Assembly (NCBI RefSeq): GCF_000278275.1
Contig: NZ_JH725147.1
Span: 1,805,063-1,869,062, forward strand
Direction: 5' to 3'
Length of the DNA stretch: 64,000 bases
From: Bartonella tamiae Th239
Lineage (GTDB): Bacteria > Pseudomonadota > Alphaproteobacteria > Rhizobiales > Rhizobiaceae
Part shown: positions 57,786 through 64,000 of the stretch, in pieces
How the letters are laid out: every line of letters begins with the position of its first letter
Numbering within the stretch: position 1 is the stretch's first letter
Notes under the pieces: model-generated
Seen by the model: only the letters and a program-made list of their open reading frames with translations
Told to the model about the DNA's origin: nothing
Database searches by the model: none
Program-made: the position numbers and the translations under genes

Positions 57786-58076
57786 TTAGCTGTTTTGATT
57801 TAGAGGTGAGCCATCTCCAAAATGACGACCATCATTCATATGATGATATTGCGCTTTTGGAGTGTAAATATGACGGCTTTGGACATAGCTATCTTCACGG
57901 CTACCATCACCAAAATGGCCTGCAATATTTAACTGGGATTTTATTTCATGCTGAACCGCGCCTTGCTGACCTGCAACATAATTATTAGATGGTGAACCAT
58001 CGCCAAATACAGGGCTTGCAAATGCAGAACCACCTGAAAGAACAACAAGACTTAGAGCTACGATTAATTTTTTCAT
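57786..58076 (-). CDS. Small secreted protein with FGDGS repeats
   Basis: Not a family I recognise. It is 96 residues, starting MKKLIVALSLVVLSGGSAFA, a clear signal peptide, with AAGGAG 8 nt upstream. The mature part carries three copies of a motif: VFGDGSPSNNYV (about 22-33), HFGDGSREDSYV and a final HFGDGSPLNQ. They are spaced by about 30-40 residues of Gln/His/Tyr-rich sequence. It has its own strong terminator. A frameshifted relative lies at 50004-50234, so this is a small multi-copy family in the accessory region. The Asp-Gly-Ser repeats might bind metal or sugar; that is a guess. Confidence 0.82.
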   Translation of the reverse strand: MKKLIVALSLVVLSGGSAFASPVFGDGSPSNNYVAGQQGAVQHEIKSQLNIAGHFGDGSREDSYVQSRHIYTPKAQYHHMNDGRHFGDGSPLNQNS

Positions 58077-58677
58077 TTTTATGACTCCTTTTTTTTGGCA
58101 TATCACCAATCAATTTTTGCTTATTATACGGTGATAAGCGATATATAATCTTTTTAATTGTCAATGATAGATGGTGTTTGGTTTATAGATTGTCAATAAT
58201 AAACTAACAATAAAATTGAAAATCTGAATAATTTTTCATCACCATCCTAGTTTTAATAGTTCTTAACTTATATGGCGATGAAGTTTAGAAAATTCAACCG
58301 TTCATAGAATAATTATAAAAAAAGGATAATTAAGCACAGTATCGACGGATAAAGCCTTTTCTCTTGCCCTTTGAAATTCTAGGGTTTTAGCAAAAACTCT
58401 GTCACAATACAAAAATATGACATCCTTGTTACAAAAATAACTGTCGCAATTTATGCCTTTTTATGCTAGACATTTTGCTATCGTGAAAACAGTTCTATCC
58501 ACACTGATTTTTTTCAAGCAAAGAGTTTAATAAACATAAAAGATTATAAGAAAAAAACGACTTTGTCGTATGGCAAAAGCTTTTAGCCTTTTAAAGTGGA
58601 TATAAAATTTAAAGAAGCTTTACACTCTTATAGAGGCAAATTTATCATCGACCTTTTCAATACATTAGGTATATGGA
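58077..58677. other. Intergenic region between divergent genes
   Basis: A 601-bp AT-rich gap with no supported gene. It should contain the promoters of the FGDGS-repeat gene and of the terminase-like gene. Confidence 0.4.
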
Positions 58678-59088
58678 ATGAAAAAAACACTTATACCAGA
58701 TGAGGAGATTTTAGCGCTTGTCAAAAGCCTAGGAGAAGCGCAAGCGACCAAACGTGAAATGGCACAATATTTAACTCTCTCGCCCGCAGTTTTGGAAAGC
58801 GCATTTAAACGCCATAAAATTTTGCAAGAAACCTATGATAAAGCAAAAATAAGTGGACTGATCGCCCTTAAAAAAGCACAGCTTAAACTTGCCCAAACCA
58901 ATGCAACCATGGCCATTTGGCTTGGCAAGCAATATCTAAAACAAAAAGATAAACATGACATTAGCGCATCTGAAGCAACACCTTTCATCTTAGAGCGGAT
59001 TGAACATATTATTATTGACCCTCAAAACGATAAAAACTTGAAAGAAGATCATCACACAACAAAAATATCAAAAGAAAAATCTACATAA
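58678..59088 (+). CDS. Phage terminase small-subunit-like protein
   Basis: A 136-residue helical protein. An N-terminal homeodomain-like region (EILALVKSLGEAQATKREMAQYLTLSPAVLESAFKRH) is followed by AKISGLIALKKAQLKLAQTNATMAIWLGKQYLKQKD, a pattern common in phage DNA-packaging small subunits and related phage proteins. Such proteins recognise the packaging site and feed DNA to the large terminase. A large-terminase remnant begins 2.7 kb downstream on the same strand, separated by two minus-strand genes, which is an abnormal spacing. Confidence 0.7.
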   Translation: MKKTLIPDEEILALVKSLGEAQATKREMAQYLTLSPAVLESAFKRHKILQETYDKAKISGLIALKKAQLKLAQTNATMAIWLGKQYLKQKDKHDISASEATPFILERIEHIIIDPQNDKNLKEDHHTTKISKEKST

Positions 59089-59667
59089 TAATAGTATTGT
59101 GAAGCCTTCTTGTGGCATAAAGAAACTTCTAAAAAGAAACGTGTTGCGGTCAAAAAACGAGATATTTAAGCGCAAGACAGTCAAAAAAGTGTTCTAGTTC
59201 TAAAAAATGGTATGGTCTTTGGTAAAAAGACGTGTGAAAGCTCTGCTAAGACCCCATTCAATGCGTTAAAATTCTATAATAAGCAGTAAAAATATGAAAG
59301 AAAGCGATAACTGGATAAACGATCCATTTTACCTTTTCTGACAAAGCCCATTGAAGCGGTTTATGTGCTTTGTATATGGAAAATTTTAGCGTTTTTACTT
59401 GTCAAGAATCTTTAAAATTAGTCATAATTTCTTCAGCTCTTTCTTTGTTCTTGCATAAATTTTTTCCATAGCATTTGTTAAAATGAATGGGGCTTGAAGC
59501 TAAAAATTTAGATAATCAGATTGATGCAAAATTTTGATAAAATTTATCAGTAAGAGTATTCAAAATATATTTTTTAAAAAAATACACGACTCCATTTCGA
59601 CTTTAATCCCAATTCAATGTTGCTCATAATATAGGAATAGAAAAACACACTGATCACAAATGTTATA
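59089..59667. other. Gene-free region in the prophage remnant
   Basis: About 580 bp, AT-rich, between the terminase-like gene and the terminator of the first exported-protein gene. No frame, repeat or RNA was recognised. It may be decayed phage DNA. Confidence 0.4.
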
Positions 59668-59701
59668 ATAAAAAAGACCACACCCAATAAAAGGCGTGGT
59701 C
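59668..59701 (-). terminator. Rho-independent terminator after the first exported-protein gene
   Basis: A 9-bp stem (GACCACACC / GGCGTGGTC on the plus strand, 59676-59684 and 59693-59701, one G-U pair on the minus strand). A T-rich tract follows on the minus strand. Confidence 0.82.
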
Positions 59702-59797
59702 ATTGATAACAACAAACATGTCAATCAAAAGACAACACTTTGTCTTATGGACTAGATTTAAAAAAGTAAGATTTATAAAATTTAGCCCATCAATGTT

Positions 59798-60460
59798 TTA
59801 AAATTTTGGTGTAAAACCACTTTCTTTTAAGATGTTATAATAGGTGCCATAACGGGCAGAGTCTTTTAAAGAAATATAAACATCAGCGACCGATTGACCA
59901 TTGGCATTCATGGTTAAAACCGCGCGCATGATGACACCACAATCCTTATCAGGTTCTTGACCTACTGGTTTATAACATTGTTCAGATGTTTTGGAAGAAT
60001 TTTCAATCCAATCCATGCTATGTGCTTGAGTACCAATTTGCGCTTCATGTGCATTGCCAAATTGACGGATCAAGTTTTGCTTGACCTCTTCAAGGCTCGG
60101 CTGTGGCGCACCATTCGAATAGACAATATTGCGCAAAATGAGTAAAGGCAGCTCATTTTCAGAATCTGTTTGCGTAAAAAAAGCAATATCATCCAAAGGT
60201 TTTTGTGAATCATAACCCACATTATTAGGATTATTTATGCTAAAGGCTGTAACAATTGCATCAGACCCCATAGGCAAGATATCTTGTTTTGCATTGGAAA
60301 ATTTTTCTTGGACTTGCTTTTTAAAAGCACCAAGAGTGGTATTTGTTGTAAATCCTTCGATATCCATTTTGTTTTGCGCATGATCACGCATAAAAAAGAA
60401 AACAGCAACGGCGGCTACAATAACAATGATAACACTGATAAGAATTAAAATTTTGCGCAT
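59798..60460 (-). CDS. Membrane-anchored protein of unknown function, paralogue A
   Basis: A 220-residue protein with one N-terminal membrane anchor (about residues 4-25); the rest is predicted periplasmic. Landmarks are GFTTNTTLGAF (about 36-46), LIRQFGNAHEAQIGTQ, MDWIENSSKTSEQC and DCGVIMRAVLTMN. The same order and spacing recur in the next gene (60717-61400), so they are paralogues. Two cysteines flank a 12-residue loop and could form a disulfide. GGAGAG precedes the ATG. Not recognised. It lies in antisense between terminase-like genes, as accessory cargo genes of phages often do. Confidence 0.72.
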   Translation of the reverse strand: MRKILILISVIIVIVAAVAVFFFMRDHAQNKMDIEGFTTNTTLGAFKKQVQEKFSNAKQDILPMGSDAIVTAFSINNPNNVGYDSQKPLDDIAFFTQTDSENELPLLILRNIVYSNGAPQPSLEEVKQNLIRQFGNAHEAQIGTQAHSMDWIENSSKTSEQCYKPVGQEPDKDCGVIMRAVLTMNANGQSVADVYISLKDSARYGTYYNILKESGFTPKF

Positions 60461-60716
60461 GAATGCTCTCCAAGCATAAAATAAATTTAAATTGCGATAG
60501 CCTTATACGTCTGTTATAGCAAACGTCAAGAATAAGCGCTTTGTTATAGACAAGAATTCATTCTTATTCCTTTATGGTAAAATAAAAATTATTTATGTTT
60601 TATAATGTTTTTGCTTCTGAATTGTTTTAAATGAGCCACAAAGATTGGCTTTTTATTGACTGCATGGATGCCTTCATTCGTCAACAGCACATTATTGCTT
60701 TTTTTATTAACGCAAA

Positions 60717-61400
60717 TTATTGCTGGGATTGTTGTGCGTGAGGATGCAATTGTAATTTTGGTGCTTCTTTTTGACGCATCGCAGCAAATTCAGCAACCCG
60801 TTTTGGATCTTCAATAAAAATTTGTATCTCGCTCACATTATGCCAGTTATTTTCTGTATTAATCACCATAGTTAAAATATTGCCGCATTTATTTAACGGT
60901 GACACATCTTGCAAACGCGTGCATTGATCAGGTGTTTTATCTTTGTTTTCCACCCATTGCATACGATTTTGATAGCCAAAGGCTTGTGTTTCATAAGCGG
61001 GTCCCAATTGCTCGATTAACTTTTGGCGCAAATTATCAAATAAGGGTTTATCAGGATTGCCATGGTAGGTCGTTGAGCGACCAATAAAATTGGGCTTTTC
61101 TTGAGGTTGTCCACGCACAGAGGCGAAAAACACCACACTCTCTGCAGCAATTTCACCATTTTGAAAGCGATCCACCATGGTAAAGCCCGTCATAAACTCA
61201 CCAGAGTCGTTGCGAAAGTCGTAAGTGGATTTGTTGGCTGACAAAGTTTTGCCTTTTTCAATAAATTCAGCCAAGCTGGTTTCAGTGGTAAAACCTAAAA
61301 TATTCATGGGACTTGCACTATAGACAGGTCGCAATGCCATGATAAAAAACGCCATAAAGAAAAAAACAGGCAAACGAAAAAGAGTAAAATATATGCGCAT
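60717..61400 (-). CDS. Secreted protein of unknown function, paralogue B
   Basis: A 227-residue protein starting MRIYFTLFRLPVFFF, with AGGA 7 nt upstream; a GTG eight codons earlier is a weaker choice. A signal peptide ends near ...VYSA (about residue 30). The shared landmarks with paralogue A are ILGFTTETSLAEF, LIEQLGPAYETQAFG, MQWVENKDKTPDQC and NKCGNILTMVINT. The C-terminus is Gln/His-rich. Export with a conserved Cys pair suggests a periplasmic or surface role. No enzyme motif is visible. Confidence 0.72.
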   Translation of the reverse strand: MRIYFTLFRLPVFFFMAFFIMALRPVYSASPMNILGFTTETSLAEFIEKGKTLSANKSTYDFRNDSGEFMTGFTMVDRFQNGEIAAESVVFFASVRGQPQEKPNFIGRSTTYHGNPDKPLFDNLRQKLIEQLGPAYETQAFGYQNRMQWVENKDKTPDQCTRLQDVSPLNKCGNILTMVINTENNWHNVSEIQIFIEDPKRVAEFAAMRQKEAPKLQLHPHAQQSQQ

Positions 61401-61827
61401 TTTTAGTCCTATAAGGGCAACCACTTTTTAATTCACTCAAAAAATTTGGCAAAATTATTGCCATAAATGTTGAAAATCATTCTCTAAATATTCAAAATCT
61501 TTTTTTCGAGTCTTTTTTCATAAAACTTCATTTAGCTGTAGAGGATCAACAACGTCAAGAAATGTCATGCAAAAAGCGCATTTTCTTGATGCTAAGTGAT
61601 ATTTTAAAGTCTTTTATCACTTAAATACGGCTCATAAAATGTCAAAACACCAAAAAAATCTTTTTTCAAAAAAACTTTTGTGAAACATTTTAATAAAAAC
61701 ATCTGTTCATCAAAACTTATCGCTCACAATAGTTTTTTTAAAAACTCAAAAGCTTAAAACGATAAAGCGCTTTCGTTTTTTCAAACGATAAAAATAAAAT
61801 GCATTTTACACATTTTATACAGAGGAA
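61401..61827. other. Intergenic region before the terminase remnant
   Basis: A 427-bp AT-rich gap between divergent genes, with no supported gene or hairpin. Confidence 0.4.
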
Positions 61828-62516
61828 ATGAGGCTCTTTAAAACAAAACGTTTTTCTTTTGACGATAAGATAAACATATTTCTAGATTTTAATGAAAGAC
61901 GTGACGCTTTGAAACAAATTTTACAATTTGCCACGCCGCGTGTTTTCAAACCCTTGCTGAAACCCTCACGCTATAAGGGGGCTTATGGAGGGCGCGGTTC
62001 AGGCAAGTCACACCATTTTGCCGAAAAAACTTTGGCTGCAGCCTTAATTGCGCCCATGCGCATTGTCTGCATTCGTGAAGTGCAAAAATCCATTCGTGAA
62101 TCGGTGAAAAGATTGCTGGAAGATAAGATCAAGCAATTAGGACTTGGCGCTCATTTTGATATTTTAGATCAGCAAATTCGTGGCAAAAACGGCTCGCTGA
62201 TTATTTTTCAAGGCATGCAAGACCACACTGCCGAAAGCATCAAATCGCTTGAAGGATATGATATTGCATGGGTTGAAGAAGCCCAATCTCTTTCAGCGCG
62301 CTCACTCAGACTTTTGCGTCCGACACTTCGTAAAGAAGGCTCAGAAATTTGGTTTACTTGGAACCCAACAAATGCGGATGATGCGGTGGACGCTTTTTGC
62401 GGCAAGATAATCCCCCACCTGACGCCATAATTGTGGCGGCCAATTGGTTTGACAATCCATGGTTTCCAAAAACCTTGGAAGCTGAACGCTGTTTTGATTC
62501 CAGCAGGCAGCGATGA
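61828..62516 (+). pseudogene. Large terminase subunit (PBSX-type), frameshifted and truncated
   Basis: The N-terminal ATPase half of a phage DNA-packaging motor. Walker A is GGRGSGKSHHF (about 53-63), IREVQKSIRESVKRLL follows, Walker B is IAWVEEAQSL (about 149-158), and then WFTWNPTNADDAVDAF. At 62394-62398 a five-T run leaves the frame one base short, so the protein ends early at 62430. The correct frame continues as FLRQDNPPPDAIIVAANWF and then FDNPWFPKTLEAERCF, to a stop at 62514. The whole nuclease half is missing. The gene is not functional as a terminase. Confidence 0.85.
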
Positions 62517-62742
62517 TCGCAATATGGAAATTTTAGTGGAAGCCAATCGTGTTGGCCGCAATAAGTTTTCGGCAAAAGACATCATCACCTTGACAGGTAT
62601 TTATCCTGATGGGCGCACAATCACACTTTCAAATGGTGTGATTACGGATGGTACAGTGGCAAAATCTGTGTCTTCATCGGCACGCATTAAATCAACCTCC
62701 TATGTTTTTGCCTTTGAGGCGATGGCACGGACGGGGGTGTAA
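62512..62742 (+). pseudogene. 3' fragment of a phage structural (probably tail) gene
   Basis: From about DDRNMEILVEANRVGRN the plus-strand frame encodes a beta-rich sequence (ITLTGIYPDGRTITLSNG..., ending FAFEAMARTGV) with no start of its own. It lies directly before tail chaperone genes, so a tail tube or tail structural protein is likely. It is joined to the broken terminase at about 62490-62515, which implies that a deletion removed the portal, capsid and head-joining genes. Confidence 0.55.
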
Positions 62743-62745
62743 ACC

Positions 62746-63219
62746 ATGCTATTGGAACCCAAAGAAATTGTTATAAAAACACAAGACCAAGAAGGAAAAG
62801 TCTTTGTCATATCAAAATTTCCGGCTGTACAAGGTCGTGTAATTATCGCCAAATATCCCACAAGCAATATTCCAAAAGTGGGTGACTATGCGACATCTGA
62901 AGAAACAATGTTGAAACTGATGGCTTTTGTTGGTGTCAAAGATGACAATGGAAATATTTTGCCCCTTAACACAAAAGAGCTTTTGAATAATCACGTGCCT
63001 GATTGGGAAGCACTGGCGAGATTAGAATGGTCAATGATGGAGTATAATTGCTCTTTTTTCGGCAAAGGGCTGAACTCCGCTTTCTTCGAGAGTATCAGCC
63101 AGAAGGCCGTTCCGTGGATTTCACGAATATTGACCCTTTTATCGGCACAATTGTCGAAGCCGGCAAAGCAACCCTCTACGAACTCAAAACCATCTACACA
63201 CTCGAAGACGCATTTATGA
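62746..63219 (+). CDS. Phage tail assembly chaperone, G-like part
   Basis: A 157-residue frame starting MLLEPKEIVIKTQDQEGK, placed between a tail structural fragment and the tape measure gene. This is the usual position of the lambda G / P2 E type chaperone that coats the tape measure protein before tail assembly. Residues 1 to about 105 look like genuine protein. The last 52 (after EYNCSFF) are low-complexity and look out-of-frame. The -1 frame takes over coherently at that point, so the functional product may need frameshifting. Confidence 0.65.
   Translation: MLLEPKEIVIKTQDQEGKVFVISKFPAVQGRVIIAKYPTSNIPKVGDYATSEETMLKLMAFVGVKDDNGNILPLNTKELLNNHVPDWEALARLEWSMMEYNCSFFGKGLNSAFFESISQKAVPWISRILTLLSAQLSKPAKQPSTNSKPSTHSKTHL
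63054..63100 (+). promoter_or_regulatory. Candidate programmed -1 ribosomal frameshift signal
   Basis: A slippery heptamer T TTT TTC (63054-63060) lies in the zero frame of the chaperone gene. Seven bases later a 6-bp stem, GGCTGA / TCAGCC (63068-63073, 63095-63100), could act as the stimulator. Slippage by -1 would join residue 105 to RQRAELRFLREYQPEGRS. A one-base deletion in the T-run is the alternative explanation. Confidence 0.5.
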
Positions 63220-63281
63220 TGTGGGAGGTCATCCAGACCTCTCGCTTTAATGAATGGCTTGCTATTAAAAATCAAAAGTGA
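63060..63281 (+). CDS. Tail assembly chaperone, T-like frameshift extension
   Basis: The -1 frame continues as 73 residues: RQRAELRFLREYQPEGRS, then a conserved-looking TLYELKTIYTLEDAFMMWEV and SRFNEWLAIKNQK. With the upstream 105 residues this gives a 178-residue fusion. Short helical extensions of this kind, made by -1 frameshifting just upstream of the tape measure gene, are a long-conserved feature of tailed phages. It is separated by 10 bp from the tape measure start. Confidence 0.58.
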   Translation, partial: RQRAELRFLREYQPEGRSVDFTNIDPFIGTIVEAGKATLYELKTIYTLEDAFMMWEVIQTSRFNEWLAIKNQK

Positions 63282-63291
63282 AAACACCGCT

Positions 63292-64000
63292 ATGAATTTT
63301 CTTGAAAGAGTAAGCTGCTTATTTGAAATTGATATCAAAGAAGCAGAAGAAGCGCTAAATCAACTGGGCAAACAGTTTATAAATTTCAGCGAGACTGTTA
63401 AAGATGGTGCCATCAAGGCTGCACAAGCCGCGAAAGAGGGAGCGATAAAAGCGACACGTGCTGCAAACGGCATTGCGCAAAAAACGACACAAGCCGCTTA
63501 TAAAAATTTTCAAAGTTTAAAAACCCGTGCGCAAGAAACAGCAGGAGTTCTTGGGCGCTCTTTTATGCGCACACTCAACGCCATTAAAGAGGCTGTTTCT
63601 CAAGGAAAAAACAGCTTTATTCAGGCCTTTAAAACAGCCACAAATCAAGCCAATCCGCATGTACAAAAATTTATTGAAAAAGCAAAAAAAGGCTTTTCCA
63701 ATCTGGCTCAAAGCATCAAAGGACAAATGCAGTCAGCCTTTTCCATTCAAAACATGTTTAACAATGCGCTAGCGCGCATTGATAGTTTGGCAGATTTTGG
63801 CAAAGTCGCCCAAAAAGCACGCATAGGTGTTGAAAGTCTTGATATTTTATCAAAATCGGCACGTAGTCTTTCTGGCGATGTTGGAGCGGCGCAAAATGAC
63901 ATTCAATCATTTGCTGATAGTGTAAGCTCAGCCTTAGCTGATAAAGGCAGCCAAGCAGCTGCTATTTTTAAAGATCTTGGCAAATCACTGACAGATTCTA
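63292..64000 (+). CDS. Phage tail tape measure protein, N-terminal part (runs off the window)
   Basis: Open from ATG 63292 to the window edge, 236 codons without a stop. It is strongly helical and alanine/lysine-rich (KDGAIKAAQAAKEGAIKATRA, then AQETAGVLGRSF and KFIEKAKKGFSNLAQSIKGQ). That fits the coiled-coil rod that sets tail length. Position directly after the chaperone pair supports the call. The start codon choice is by position; no strong ribosome site is seen. Confidence 0.78.
   Translation, partial: MNFLERVSCLFEIDIKEAEEALNQLGKQFINFSETVKDGAIKAAQAAKEGAIKATRAANGIAQKTTQAAYKNFQSLKTRAQETAGVLGRSFMRTLNAIKEAVSQGKNSFIQAFKTATNQANPHVQKFIEKAKKGFSNLAQSIKGQMQSAFSIQNMFNNALARIDSLADFGKVAQKARIGVESLDILSKSARSLSGDVGAAQNDIQSFADSVSSALADKGSQAAAIFKDLGKSLTDS

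Noticed and set aside
51856..64000. Bartonella gene transfer agent cluster
   Set aside because: A CI/LexA-type repressor with operators, a tape measure with a G/GT pair and lost head genes fit an ordinary degenerate prophage better. No GTA-specific gene order was recognised.
1..64000. CRISPR arrays, tRNA or rRNA genes
   Set aside because: No regularly spaced short repeats, no cloverleaf with CCA-proximal T-arm and no conserved rRNA blocks were seen on either strand.

Overview
The window is AT-rich DNA (by eye roughly 37-38% G+C) from an alphaproteobacterium. The first 20 kb is a complete division and cell-wall (dcw) cluster in the order typical of Hyphomicrobiales/Rhizobiales. FtsZ has the long linker and C-terminal peptide seen in that order, and an alphaproteobacterial-type RNase P RNA lies just upstream of the cluster. 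Low G+C together with this layout best fits Bartonellaceae or a close relative. That placement is inference, because no species-level marker was compared.

Layout. (1) 0.2-19.6 kb, minus strand: rsmH-ftsL-ftsI-murE-murF-mraY-murD-ftsW-murG-murC-murB-ddl-ftsQ-ftsA-ftsZ, many genes overlapping by 4 bp, closed by a strong terminator after ftsZ. mraZ is absent from its usual place. (2) 20-43 kb, mostly housekeeping: rnpB, a lytic transglycosylase, a peptidoglycan amidase, a DjlA-like co-chaperone, a GH25 lysozyme-like lipoprotein, an ArsR-methyltransferase/metF operon with a palindromic operator, a candidate small RNA, an L,D-transpeptidase, tam, ettA, lipid-A/LPS glycosyltransferases, ugd, pncA, a DUF475 membrane protein, a YceI protein and a cytochrome b561-YceI fusion. 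(3) 43.4-51.6 kb: two copies of a 1,165-bp direct repeat, identical as read, exactly 7,100 bp apart. They enclose a DUF2218 gene, a GH32 beta-fructofuranosidase, a LacY/CscB-type sugar permease and panE, so the sugar module is bracketed by recombinogenic repeats. (4) 51.9-64 kb: accessory and phage-derived DNA. It holds a CI/LexA-like repressor with a set of matching operators at four promoters, a structured RNA resembling the phage C4 antisense RNA, sodC, a small secreted FGDGS-repeat protein, a terminase small-subunit-like gene, two paralogous exported proteins of unknown function, a frameshifted and truncated large terminase, and tail genes running off the right edge.

How the parts work together. 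The dcw block makes lipid II and builds the septum; the transglycosylase, amidase, lysozyme and L,D-transpeptidase remodel the same wall. The GH32 enzyme and permease together would allow uptake and hydrolysis of sucrose or a related fructoside. In the phage region the repressor, its own promoter, a rightward promoter, the C4-like RNA promoter and the promoter of an unknown 113-residue protein all carry variants of one TATACGCA-n3-TGCGTATA operator overlapping the -10 box. This looks like an immunity circuit that has outlived much of its phage: head genes are missing and the terminase is broken. The tail chaperone genes carry a convincing -1 frameshift signal.
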